Source of the DNA: UBA5266 sp002411545
GTDB lineage: Bacteria > Bacteroidota > Bacteroidia > Bacteroidales > WCHB1-69
Direction of reading: 5' to 3'
Assembly: GCA_028693085.1 (NCBI GenBank)
Contig: JAQUWC010000016.1
Location: 1 to 32,699, forward strand
Length of the DNA: 32,699 nt
Position numbers and translations under genes: made by a program. The notes under the pieces were generated by a model. The model saw only the letters and a list, made by a program, of their open reading frames with translations. It searched no databases and was not told the DNA's origin. This document shows positions 15,970-24,446 of the stretch, in pieces (positions within the stretch are counted from its first letter, which is position 1; each line of letters begins with the position of its first letter).

Positions 15970-17632
15970 ACTTACTATTTCTAACACGTATATTATCTTC
16001 TTTAATACGAAGCATATACATACCACTTTTTAAATCGGAAAGCGCTATGCTTAATGTGTTATTTGAAAAGCGTATTTCCTTTAAGATTTTTCCGTATATA
16101 TCATAAATCTGCACTATTTTCTCATTCTGATTAGGTGTGTCATAATGTACATTGATATAGGTATTGGAGGGATTGGGGTAAAGGGTAATTCCGTTTTCAT
16201 TGTTTGGTGTATATATGGAAGTTTGCGACAGCATGTTAAAAGCTGCTTTAAAATCAGGGATTCCGTATCCGAATAAGCTATCCGGTTTATGTGCTAAATG
16301 AGCACTTTGACGAATTGCATCCATGATTTCTTTGTTTGTTTTTTCGGGGAAAGCTTGCCATAAACATGCACATAAGCCGGCTATAATCGGTGAAGCCAAA
16401 GAGGTGCCATTCCCTTCGACCAATGAATCGATGGGAGCGCAAAAGATGGTTTTCGATCCTATAGAAGTAACATCCGGTTTTATTGTAGGAAATAGTATGC
16501 TGCCACGGGAACTAAATTCGGCAATGATACTGTCGGTACCCATTGCCGCTACACATAAGGCATCGGGAGCATCGGAAGGGATGGTGATGTAATGCCAGGG
16601 TTTATTTCCTTCGTTGCCAGCTGCAATGCAAGGGATACATGCTTTTCGGGCTAATATTCCTGCAGCTATGGAAGCCACACTGTGTTTGCCATCTAAGTGC
16701 ATAAAACTATGTTCCTGTTCCGGTTTGTCGAAATACGCATAACCCAGCGAAGCATTGACTACATCAGCACCTATACTGTCGGCATATTCGGCTCCTGCTA
16801 CCCAAAAATATTCTTCCAATAGATCTTCATAGTTGGTCATTTCTGTTCGAATCAGTACATAATCTGCACGTGGAGCTGTGCCTATAAATACATAGGGCTC
16901 TTCTATTGCCATGATTGATAAAACAAAGGTTCCATGACCTCCCGTTTGATAGGGATCGTAAGTGGGTTGTTGTGCTGCATCATACATTCCTTTCAAGCGA
17001 TTGTTTGCTCGAAAAGATTGAAAGCAAGATAGTTTATCCAAATCACGGTAGCCATTATCCAATACAACCACTAACATACCTTCGCCTTTAAAGCCATAAT
17101 TATGTAGGATGTGTCCGTTATGAACGCTCATTTGACGGGTTGCCACGCCATAAGAGTCTAAAGAAACGGTATCTTGATAGGGCTCTCTTTGTTGAGAATC
17201 AAATACAGTTGGCTGATCTTCACTTTCTGTAAAAAAACGACTAACATCAAGTTCGTGAATTTTTCTCACCTGATCAACAAATGGGAAAAGCGTAATAATA
17301 GCCAATACATTTTCATCGTCGCATTGGATGACGATATAATTCATCCATTTCGATTTCGTTAGAAGTTTTACGGCTTGAAATTTGGTAATAGCTGAAATAT
17401 AGGTGGGATTAATGGGTAAATCTTCTTCGCAAATCGGAATATGATAACGTTGTCTTTTAGCAATTGCACGAGATGAAAGAAAATATTCCGGTTTATCAAC
17501 CGAATAGAAATTGAAATTCTTATCCGTAAAACAAACCACATAAGCATCGGGTGCTTGTGCAAACAAAACATTAAAGTATAAACAACATATACTAACTAAA
17601 CAAATGATTTTTATAATAGGAGAGTTTCGCAT
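15956..17632 (-). CDS. S8 (subtilisin-like) serine peptidase with T9SS sorting domain
   Basis: 558 residues. Signal peptide about 1-25 (ending VLFAQ), then a propeptide-like region about 28-150. The S8 catalytic triad is complete: Asp192 in VVVLDNGYRD, His233 in GGHGTFVLSIMA and Ser411 in NGTSLASPIIAGL, with the oxyanion-hole Asn340 in IAAGN. Residues about 482-558 are a type A T9SS sorting domain (LYPNPSNTYINV, IYDIYGKI, GMYMLRI). It should cross the outer membrane through T9SS and act as an extracellular protease. The gene lies just downstream of a gapA terminator, and I see no exact TAnnTTTG element before it. It overlaps the acyltransferase gene end by 14 bases. Confidence 0.93.
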   Translation of the reverse strand: MRNSPIIKIICLVSICCLYFNVLFAQAPDAYVVCFTDKNFNFYSVDKPEYFLSSRAIAKRQRYHIPICEEDLPINPTYISAITKFQAVKLLTKSKWMNYIVIQCDDENVLAIITLFPFVDQVRKIHELDVSRFFTESEDQPTVFDSQQREPYQDTVSLDSYGVATRQMSVHNGHILHNYGFKGEGMLVVVLDNGYRDLDKLSCFQSFRANNRLKGMYDAAQQPTYDPYQTGGHGTFVLSIMAIEEPYVFIGTAPRADYVLIRTEMTNYEDLLEEYFWVAGAEYADSIGADVVNASLGYAYFDKPEQEHSFMHLDGKHSVASIAAGILARKACIPCIAAGNEGNKPWHYITIPSDAPDALCVAAMGTDSIIAEFSSRGSILFPTIKPDVTSIGSKTIFCAPIDSLVEGNGTSLASPIIAGLCACLWQAFPEKTNKEIMDAIRQSAHLAHKPDSLFGYGIPDFKAAFNMLSQTSIYTPNNENGITLYPNPSNTYINVHYDTPNQNEKIVQIYDIYGKILKEIRFSNNTLSIALSDLKSGMYMLRIKEDNIRVRNSKFIKN

Positions 17633-17650
17633 GGGATACAGATTAGTGAA

Positions 17651-17684
17651 AAAAAGCTATGTTTCCTAAAAAACATAGCTTTTT
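17651..17684 (-). terminator. Intrinsic terminator of gapA (hairpin readable on both strands)
   Basis: A perfect 14-base inverted repeat, AAAAAGCTATGTTT and AAACATAGCTTTTT, around a six-base loop. T-tracts on both sides allow termination on either strand. It sits 15 bases after the gapA stop and 19 bases before the S8 protease start. Confidence 0.85.
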
Positions 17685-17698
17685 AAATGATTTTCTAT

Positions 17699-18703
17699 TT
17701 ATTTGACGGAAGCCGTAGCCACAATCATATCGATAATTTTACTGGAATAACCCCATTCATTATCATACCAAGACACTAATTTTACAAAATGTTCATTCAA
17801 CATAATGCTTGCGTTCACATCGAAAATGGAGGTATGGGAATCGCCGATAAAATCGGTAGAAACCAAGGGTTCATCGAAAAAGGTTAAAATACCTTTCATT
17901 TCGTTGAGTGATGCTTTCTTAATGGCAGCGGTTATTTCTTCGAGATTAGTAGCTTTTTCCAAACGACAGGTTAAATCGACCACCGACACATTGACGGTAG
18001 GAACGCGGAATGACATTCCGGTTAAACGTCCTTTTAATTCGGGAATAACTTTAGTAACAGCTTTTGCAGCTCCTGTTGATGAAGGAATGATGTTTCCGAT
18101 AGAAGCCCGACCACCTCGCCAATCTTTAGCGGATGGTCCGTCGACGGTTTTTTGAGTAGCTGTCGTTGCATGTACCGTAGTCATTAAGCCTTCCATTAAT
18201 CCAAAATTATCATGTACTACTTTTACCAAAGGGGCTAAACAATTGGTTGTACACGAAGCATTTGAAAAGATTTGTTCCCCTTTATAGGCTTTATGGTTCA
18301 CACCCATTACGTACATGGGGGTGTCATCTTTTGAGGGGGCTGACATGATTACGCGTTTAGCTCCCGCTTTCAGGTGTGCTTCGGCTTTTTCCTTGGTTAA
18401 AAATAAGCCTGTTGATTCAACCACATACTCAGCACCTACCTCATTCCATTTCAGATTAGCAGGGTCTTTTTCGGAAGTAACTCTAATCGGATGACCATTG
18501 ACGATGATTTGATTCTCATTGCTTTCAACGGTTCCGTTAAATCTTCCATGGACAGAATCGTACTTTAGCATATAAGCCATATAATCGGGAGATAATAAAT
18601 CGTTTATTCCTACAATTTCGATGTCATCTCTTTGTATGGCAACTCTGAAAACTAAACGTCCGATTCTTCCAAAACCGTTAATTCCAACTTTTATCTTGTT
18701 CAT
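17699..18703 (-). CDS. gapA: Type I glyceraldehyde-3-phosphate dehydrogenase
   Basis: 334 residues, standard length. NAD-binding start INGFGRIGRLVFR, with Asp35 (GIND) in the position that favours NAD. The active-site Cys151 is in SNASCTTNCLAP and His178 is in TTVHATT. The C-terminal SWYDNEWGYSSKI is canonical. It catalyses the oxidative phosphorylation of glyceraldehyde 3-phosphate in glycolysis. It is monocistronic: a promoter element lies 55 bases upstream and a strong terminator follows the stop. No pgk or tpiA neighbour. Confidence 0.97.
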   Translation of the reverse strand: MNKIKVGINGFGRIGRLVFRVAIQRDDIEIVGINDLLSPDYMAYMLKYDSVHGRFNGTVESNENQIIVNGHPIRVTSEKDPANLKWNEVGAEYVVESTGLFLTKEKAEAHLKAGAKRVIMSAPSKDDTPMYVMGVNHKAYKGEQIFSNASCTTNCLAPLVKVVHDNFGLMEGLMTTVHATTATQKTVDGPSAKDWRGGRASIGNIIPSSTGAAKAVTKVIPELKGRLTGMSFRVPTVNVSVVDLTCRLEKATNLEEITAAIKKASLNEMKGILTFFDEPLVSTDFIGDSHTSIFDVNASIMLNEHFVKLVSWYDNEWGYSSKIIDMIVATASVK

Positions 18704-18757
18704 TACTAATGATTTTATATATTATATTATTTATTGTTCATGATTTTTTCCGCAATG

Positions 18758-18765
18758 CAAATTTA
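18758..18765 (-). promoter_or_regulatory. -7 promoter element for gapA
   Basis: Minus-strand TAAATTTG, exact TAnnTTTG match, 54 bases upstream of the gapA ATG. Confidence 0.5.
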
Positions 18766-18907
18766 CCATAAATAAAGATGTGAGTCAGCTTTTTTCAAAA
18801 ATTCTTTTTAACCTTTATTTGTTACTAAAGACCAAAGAAATTAAGTTTTTTCAGTCGATAAATCAAGAAGTTTAACAGATGATTGATAAAACAAGCAATG
18901 CAAAAAA

Positions 18908-18930
18908 GAGGATGTTTTTTGAACATCCTC
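18908..18930 (-). terminator. Intrinsic terminator of the acyl-CoA ligase operon
   Basis: Nine-base inverted repeat GAGGATGTT/AACATCCTC with a five-base loop; on the minus strand it is followed by a run of six T. It sits 52 bases after the ligase stop. Confidence 0.85.
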
Positions 18931-18982
18931 GAATCAATAGTATTATAAAACAAATGAAAACCAACAATCCATTCATGCTATA

Positions 18983-20749
18983 TTATGCAAACAATCGATC
19001 GATGGTCTCTTTGTAACGTTCTTGTACTAATTTACGTTTTACTTTCAAGGTTGGAGTGAGTATTTCCGTTAATTGTGACCATTCGTCGGGAATGATTTCG
19101 AATTTTTTTATTCTTTCGGTTTCTCCAAAGAAAGTATTATATTTTTCAATTTCTTTTGCAAAACGTTGCTTAATCGTCGGATGTTTTACGATTTCTTCCG
19201 GATTGGTATACTTTACATCATGGCGTTGACACCATTCCTTTAAGAAATTAAAATCAGGAGAAATCAATGCAGCGGCAAATTTTTGATTTTCACCTACTAC
19301 AACAATATTTTCGATAAAAGGCGATTCCGCAAACTTCTCTTCGATCACTTGTGGGTTTATGTATTTTCCGAAGGATGTTTTGAAAATATTTTTCAATCTT
19401 CCTACCAAAACCAATTGTCCTTTATCCGTAAACTTACCCAAATCGCCAGTATGAAACCAGCCGTCTTTATCAATTACTTCTTTGGTTAAGGCTTCATCTT
19501 TATAGTAGCCTAACATCACATTGTGACCTCGACAAATCACTTCGCCGCTTTGTGCTATATCCACTTCCACTCCTTTCAAAGGAAATCCAACGGTACCTAC
19601 TTCACGACCATTTTTGGCACGGCAACTTACGGCTACAACGGGCGACGTCTCGGTTAATCCGTATCCTTCGAATACAGGCATGCCTATAGCAGAGAAGAAG
19701 GAAGCTAAACGAGCTTGTATGCTGGCCGCTCCTGAGACTACAATGTCGAAATTTCCTCCGATGTTTTTACGGATTTTGCTGTATACTAACTTATCGGCTA
19801 TTTTATGTTTTTGATTATACCACCAACTGCGGTTATGGTCTTGTATTTTATATTGACGTGCTAGATGTAAAGCCCAATAAAAAATGCGTTTTTTAAGTCC
19901 TTTTTGATTGGCCCCCGAACTATAAATTTTATCATAAATTTTCTCCAACATACGCGGAACCGTTGACATCATAGTAGGATGCACCTCTTTGATGTTTTCG
20001 GCTATGGTTCCCAAATTTTCTGCATAATATACAGACATACCTAAATATTGATATAAAAACACCAACATTCTTTCATAGGCATGGCATAAAGGCAAAAAAC
20101 TTAAGGCTATTTTCGACCACTTTTGAGGGGTGTCTTGCAAACTTAATACCTGCTGTACGATGTTATTATGCGAAAGCATAACTCCTTTGGGAGTGCCTGT
20201 TGTGCCCGATGTATAGATTATGGTTGAGCAATCATGTGGTTGTACTTTTTCTTTCCGAAAAGTAAGTTCATCAGGATTAGGGTTTTCTTTACCTAATTCT
20301 AGCAATTGATCAAAATAAGGAAACCGCTCTCTATTGATAAATGTATATACTTTGGAAAGAGTAGGGGTTGCCGAAAGTATATGGTCAATTTTATTCATTA
20401 CTTCATGACCTTCTATAACAGCCAATTTAGCTTCTGAATGAGATAAAATATATTGATAATCCGATTCGCTGATGGTAGGATATACGGGAACACTGATAGC
20501 TCCGATTTGCATGATGGCCATGTCGAGCATATTCCATTCCGGACGATTGGTGCTGATTATAGCTACTTTATCACCGGCTTCTATTCCTAACTTTATCAAG
20601 GCATAACTTAGATTGTTTGTGATTTCAACGTATTCTTGTATACTATACTTACGCCATTGATGGTTTTGCTTACCTGCGAGTGCTACTTTTTGGTCAGGAT
20701 ACTTTTCTTGGTAATAATCAAGAATGTCGAATATTCTTCTTACTTTCAT
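18983..20749 (-). CDS. Long-chain fatty acid-CoA ligase (AMP-binding)
   Basis: 588 residues, typical for bacterial long-chain acyl-CoA synthetases of the FadD/FAA1-like type common in Bacteroidetes. The P-loop-like AMP-binding motif is YTSGTTGTPKGV at 179-190; the later EGYGLTETSPVV and the GWFHTGDLG hinge block are present, as is the C-terminal catalytic Lys region (KTSFGKYINPQVIE). It activates free fatty acids to acyl-CoA with ATP. It follows an alpha/beta-hydrolase-like gene by 22 bases and shares its promoter. The ATG is part of an (AT)8 dinucleotide run (20748-20763), an odd ribosome binding region. Confidence 0.92.
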   Translation of the reverse strand: MKVRRIFDILDYYQEKYPDQKVALAGKQNHQWRKYSIQEYVEITNNLSYALIKLGIEAGDKVAIISTNRPEWNMLDMAIMQIGAISVPVYPTISESDYQYILSHSEAKLAVIEGHEVMNKIDHILSATPTLSKVYTFINRERFPYFDQLLELGKENPNPDELTFRKEKVQPHDCSTIIYTSGTTGTPKGVMLSHNNIVQQVLSLQDTPQKWSKIALSFLPLCHAYERMLVFLYQYLGMSVYYAENLGTIAENIKEVHPTMMSTVPRMLEKIYDKIYSSGANQKGLKKRIFYWALHLARQYKIQDHNRSWWYNQKHKIADKLVYSKIRKNIGGNFDIVVSGAASIQARLASFFSAIGMPVFEGYGLTETSPVVAVSCRAKNGREVGTVGFPLKGVEVDIAQSGEVICRGHNVMLGYYKDEALTKEVIDKDGWFHTGDLGKFTDKGQLVLVGRLKNIFKTSFGKYINPQVIEEKFAESPFIENIVVVGENQKFAAALISPDFNFLKEWCQRHDVKYTNPEEIVKHPTIKQRFAKEIEKYNTFFGETERIKKFEIIPDEWSQLTEILTPTLKVKRKLVQERYKETIDRLFA

Positions 20750-20763
20750 ATATATATATATAT
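20748..20763. repeat. (AT)8 dinucleotide run at the ligase start codon
   Basis: Sixteen bases of alternating A and T span the start codon and the presumed ribosome binding region of the acyl-CoA ligase gene. There is no Shine-Dalgarno sequence in it. Confidence 0.8.
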
Positions 20764-20771
20764 TATTTATA

Positions 20772-21920
20772 TTATGTTAAATTAAAAAAATCTCCAATTA
20801 TTGTAAATGTTTTATTAAAGGAGTCGTTGATTTTGTCTTTCAAAGATTGATTCAGTAAAGGAAAGGGTTGTTCGTGGGAATAGGCATAATCGTAGTCCAT
20901 TTCAATCACATGTTGGATGGCATAATCTTTTCCTACAGCGGCTACAATGCCCGAATAAGAAATAACCTTATCCTTTTGTAATGAAATGATTTTCATCTTA
21001 TCACCCATTGTTTTAAAAAATGCATAACGAAAATCTTTGTTTACTTCTTGCATCAGCATGCTTGAAAAGAAAGTGTTTATTTCGTCTTTTGCACATAAAA
21101 AGATTTGTTCTAAACGGCATCGGTCGGTATAAAACGCATGCAATGCTTTAAAACATACTTTATCCATAATATTTTTTGAGAGTCCGTTCATTTTTTCAAA
21201 CAAGGCGCCTCCACAAAACAGCAAAGCTCTGGTATCGGAGAATAATTTATTGGGATTGGCCATTAACAAAATTTGCGTTAACATAGCTCCAATGGAGTAG
21301 GCGAAAATATCCACCTGACAATTGTGGTTAAAGAATGGATGCCTGCCCGATTTCATATCCTTAACCAAAGTAGTAACATCTTCAAGAGATTGTTTCCCGG
21401 ATGTATAAAAACGTATCGGATTTTCAGATAAGCGTTCACTCAATACGTAATTTACTACACTTACCGTATCATTTACGGTATCATTAGCTTGCTTTTTATT
21501 GATTCTCAAGGGTAAGTTTTTAAAAATATTTCTTATATTTAACCATCCCGATTGAGATCGATTCATGTGAAAAGCTAAAGGAAATAAGACTATCGGGCGT
21601 TGGGTGTAATGACATAAAAATTCAGCCCAGCATAGGTATTTATCCCAACTGCGTTCGTTCAATCCGTGCAATAACAAAATTGCTTTGTCGAATTTCCGCT
21701 TAGATAAAGGTTTAAATATCGGATAATAAAATTTTCTATTTTCGTCTATGTTTGCATCTTCACGCGTAAAAGAATTATCGAAACAAGTATATCCATCATA
21801 ATTGAAATTCGATAAAAAAGGCATAAAACGTATTTCCATGGAGCTATGATCATATACAATATCTTGACCAATGGTAAAGTTGTTTTTTAACTCTAATTGT
21901 CGCTGATATAAATCGAACAT
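20772..21920 (-). CDS. Alpha/beta-hydrolase-like protein (DUF6051-like)
   Basis: 382 residues, no signal peptide or clear membrane helix. An alpha/beta-hydrolase fold is suggested by the H-G oxyanion motif ILLLHGLNER (His85-Gly86) after a hydrophobic strand and by AYSIGAMLTQ at 207-216, where Ser209 would be the nucleophile in an A-x-S-x-G elbow (first Gly replaced by Ala). The overall look recalls the Bacteroidetes family DUF6051; I give that as a recollection, not a search result. It is the first gene of a two-gene operon with a long-chain acyl-CoA ligase, so an esterase or lipase-like role supplying fatty acids is a reasonable guess. A 12-base near-perfect tandem duplication (21461-21484) encodes NDTVNDTV. 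Confidence 0.65.
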   Translation of the reverse strand: MFDLYQRQLELKNNFTIGQDIVYDHSSMEIRFMPFLSNFNYDGYTCFDNSFTREDANIDENRKFYYPIFKPLSKRKFDKAILLLHGLNERSWDKYLCWAEFLCHYTQRPIVLFPLAFHMNRSQSGWLNIRNIFKNLPLRINKKQANDTVNDTVSVVNYVLSERLSENPIRFYTSGKQSLEDVTTLVKDMKSGRHPFFNHNCQVDIFAYSIGAMLTQILLMANPNKLFSDTRALLFCGGALFEKMNGLSKNIMDKVCFKALHAFYTDRCRLEQIFLCAKDEINTFFSSMLMQEVNKDFRYAFFKTMGDKMKIISLQKDKVISYSGIVAAVGKDYAIQHVIEMDYDYAYSHEQPFPLLNQSLKDKINDSFNKTFTIIGDFFNLT

Positions 21921-21937
21921 TTCTTAAAAATTTTGAG

Positions 21938-21945
21938 CAAAAATA
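21938..21945 (-). promoter_or_regulatory. -7 promoter element for the hydrolase-ligase operon
   Basis: Minus-strand TATTTTTG, exact TAnnTTTG match, 17 bases before the ATG at 21920. Confidence 0.55.
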
Positions 21946-22009
21946 TCGGCTTTTCCAATACTAATTATTAAAAAGTGGTTGCATACTGTTTTTTTTTGTC
22001 TAAGTGTAT

Positions 22010-22043
22010 TATATGGGGTAAAAAATGTATATGCGGGGTAAAA
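22010..22043. repeat. Paired direct repeat upstream of the LytTR gene (candidate operator)
   Basis: TATATGGGGTAAAA (22010-22023) and TATATGCGGGGTAAAA (22028-22043) repeat the word GGGGTAAAA with 20-base spacing, about two helical turns. The G-runs stand out in an AT-rich gap of 345 bases (21921-22265) that otherwise holds only two divergent promoter elements. No assigned gene overlaps. Confidence 0.5.
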
Positions 22044-22239
22044 GTATAACTTAAGGGCGTTTATCCCGTGGCCAAACCAAACGTCAAAATTAGCAACATG
22101 AGTAGGATATGTATGATGGAAAAAGTGTCAAAAATTCATAATGTATATAGGTATTGTAATACTTAATATGCAATATATTAAATACATAATCCAATTTGTT
22201 TTATTTTAAATTAATATAAATTATATCGTAAAAATAATG

Positions 22240-22247
22240 TACCTTTG
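22240..22247 (+). promoter_or_regulatory. -7 promoter element for the LytTR gene
   Basis: TACCTTTG, exact TAnnTTTG match, ends 18 bases before the ATG at 22266. Confidence 0.6.
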
Positions 22248-22265
22248 CATTAAATTAAAATTAGG

Positions 22266-23126
22266 ATGAAGAAAAAGATACCATCGTACTTAACAGAGAA
22301 AGGAAATATTATTCGTTTGTTGTTTTTTGTAACTTTTTTTGTATTTGTATTTATCATTATATTTAAACCCTTTAATTCTAATAATTGGAAAGAAATGAGT
22401 GTCGATACATTTGTTTTTTATTCCATTTTGATTGTAGTTATTGGATTGGGAGTTTTAGCTATAAGTCGGATTATCATGTATCTAACTCGCAATCGTATAG
22501 AGTTGTATTATTGGACATATATTGCGTGGATGCTTGCCGAAATTATTTTTATTTCCTTTGCCTGTACTTTATTCGTTTGGTTGATAGATGGTCGCAAAAG
22601 CGATTATTTTCAGATATTTTCACATACTATATTCTATTCTACGGCCATATTATTTCTTCCTTATTCTATTCTATGGCTATACTTCGATTTGAAAGAAAAG
22701 AACGTAGCCCTAGAAAAAATTAAAAAATCTCTTCACTTAAAATCAGTGGTGAAAGTAAATGGAGAAGAACCAAATTTGATTAATTTTCCTGACGATAAGG
22801 GGAATTTAAAGCTCTCGGTTAATGCCGATCATTTGTTTTATATAGAAGCTGCCGACAATTACATTAAAATATGCTATATAAACAAGGAAAAGGTTTCCCA
22901 TTTTATTCTTAGAAACTCTTTGAAAAACATTGAAAATTTATTAACAAATAGCAATTTAGTGAGATGTCATCGTTCATACATGGTTAATTTAGCGAAAGTA
23001 AATGTGTTAAGAAGAGAAAAAGACGGTCTATACATCGAATTAGATGCTAAATCTCTGCCCGATATTCCTGTTTCAAAGACTTATTCTAATCAGGTAATAC
23101 AACTTTTTTCCGATGCTTCTATGTAA
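22266..23126 (+). CDS. Membrane-anchored LytTR-domain DNA-binding regulator
   Basis: 286 residues. Four hydrophobic segments in the first half (about 15-34, 48-70, 82-107 and 115-138), a short basic linker, and a LytTR DNA-binding domain at about 180-284 with the landmarks FYIEAADNYI (194-200 region), LRNSLKNIE and the conserved LVRCHRSYMVNLAKV. It lacks a response-regulator receiver domain, so it is a one-component membrane-bound regulator rather than a two-component partner. The signal and targets are unknown. A paired direct repeat lies 220 bases upstream; the convergent neighbour is a porin gene whose stop is 11 bases away. Confidence 0.88.
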   Translation: MKKKIPSYLTEKGNIIRLLFFVTFFVFVFIIIFKPFNSNNWKEMSVDTFVFYSILIVVIGLGVLAISRIIMYLTRNRIELYYWTYIAWMLAEIIFISFACTLFVWLIDGRKSDYFQIFSHTIFYSTAILFLPYSILWLYFDLKEKNVALEKIKKSLHLKSVVKVNGEEPNLINFPDDKGNLKLSVNADHLFYIEAADNYIKICYINKEKVSHFILRNSLKNIENLLTNSNLVRCHRSYMVNLAKVNVLRREKDGLYIELDAKSLPDIPVSKTYSNQVIQLFSDASM

Positions 23127-23137
23127 AAGAAGAAAAG

Positions 23138-24202
23138 TTATATACTAATTATGAATTCAGCGATAAACATATCTTCATGAATAGGCAGCGTACTTTGTAT
23201 AAATTTCTCGTAATTCAAACGAAATTCTGCTTTAAAGTAGCGATGATCTAATCCGAAATTCACTCCTGCTGTTAATCGAGCAAATGAAATATTATCTATA
23301 AAATATTTACTTCCAAGCATATCCCAACGAATGGTGGGAGCTATGTAATGTAAATGTTTTATGTTTTTCAGTGGAAATCTATAATAGGTTTGAAACATAA
23401 TGCTGCTGTTTATATCTGAAGAGTGTAATAGTTTATCTTTAATATTTCGATGAAAATAGGCTATTTCGGCAAAGAATGATTTATTTTGATAAGCGGCTTC
23501 CATTCCTAACATATTCAATTTATTAGAATCAATATTATGGCCACCGTAATATTGAGCGGTAAAGCTAAAGCCTTCATAAGGATATATACGTATCCGTCCG
23601 TTATAATTTGGTGAGGTGAAATACTGATTTTTAACCCCCATTCCGTTAAATACACCTAATCCCAGGTTAAAGGGAAGTAGAGAGTTGTCGAAAGCATAAT
23701 CGGCAATAACACCTACATCGGCTATTCCGGCCGTCATTTCACTAACCACTAATGAGGGACGTATGAAAAATATTTTCATAGGATTACGTAAATATTCCGA
23801 AGAAAAAAAAGGTTTTTGATATCCCATCCATAATTTCAAGCTGTGCTGTTCGTCTTTATAAGGGGTGAATACCGTAAAAGCATTCAGTACTCGAAAAGCC
23901 CCTTCGCTGGATAAATCCACTTCCATCTGATAATGTATATATGGATTTATGTCGCTTTTTACCCCTAAACGAGCATTCCTGACAAGAAATCGTTGGGTGC
24001 CTTTTTGGGTATTCCATTCGTAATCCGTTTTAATAATGCTGAATATGCGCGGTATATACGAAAATCTTTGGGTTGTTTCGAGTTTTTGAAGTGAATCGGA
24101 TTGATTCTTATGTGTCGAATTTACAGAGATCGTATCTACTTGCGAAAAAAGCGGACTAATCATAAAAAGACTTACTAAAAGTAAAATAGAATTCTTTTTC
24201 AT
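23138..24202 (-). CDS. Outer-membrane porin, phosphate-selective porin O/P-like
   Basis: 354 residues. Signal peptide about 1-20 (MKKNSILLLVSLFMISPLFS). The mature part alternates hydrophobic and polar residues as in a beta-barrel. The early block RFLVRNARLGVKSDINPYIHYQMEVD and the following GYQKPFFSSEYLRNP resemble the OprO/OprP (porin_O_P) family found in Bacteroidetes. The C-terminus ends in alternating beta residues (MFIAEFIISI), as expected for insertion by the Bam machinery, although the last residue is not aromatic. Anion or phosphate passage is the family role; selectivity cannot be told from sequence. Single gene with its own promoter. Confidence 0.75.
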   Translation of the reverse strand: MKKNSILLLVSLFMISPLFSQVDTISVNSTHKNQSDSLQKLETTQRFSYIPRIFSIIKTDYEWNTQKGTQRFLVRNARLGVKSDINPYIHYQMEVDLSSEGAFRVLNAFTVFTPYKDEQHSLKLWMGYQKPFFSSEYLRNPMKIFFIRPSLVVSEMTAGIADVGVIADYAFDNSLLPFNLGLGVFNGMGVKNQYFTSPNYNGRIRIYPYEGFSFTAQYYGGHNIDSNKLNMLGMEAAYQNKSFFAEIAYFHRNIKDKLLHSSDINSSIMFQTYYRFPLKNIKHLHYIAPTIRWDMLGSKYFIDNISFARLTAGVNFGLDHRYFKAEFRLNYEKFIQSTLPIHEDMFIAEFIISI

Positions 24203-24230
24203 CTTTATAAGAAAAATAATGTTTGAGTTG

Positions 24231-24238
24231 CAAAAGTA
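24231..24238 (-). promoter_or_regulatory. -7 promoter element for the porin gene
   Basis: Minus-strand TACTTTTG, exact TAnnTTTG match, 28 bases before the ATG at 24202. Confidence 0.55.
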
Positions 24239-24446
24239 TAAAAAAATATCAGCTGTACGACCAAAAGCATTAAAAAGGGTGAGGACTCGGTGGAAGTAAA
24301 TGAAATAGGATTCTTTATCAATCCATAGTTAAGAAAAAAACAGGTAATTTATCGTTTAGATGCCTTATTATACTCTTAGGGTCAATACCAGCGCCTTAGA
24401 CACAATTCCATTATAATATAAAATACCATTTATGTTTTGTGTGTTT

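Noticed and set aside
21461..21484. 12-base tandem duplication encoding NDTVNDTV as a phase-variable repeat
   Set aside because: Only two imperfect copies in multiples of three bases; no effect on frame is expected.
24203..24446. Hidden small gene or RNA between manA and the porin gene
   Set aside because: Apart from the porin promoter I found no plausible frame, hairpin or conserved motif.
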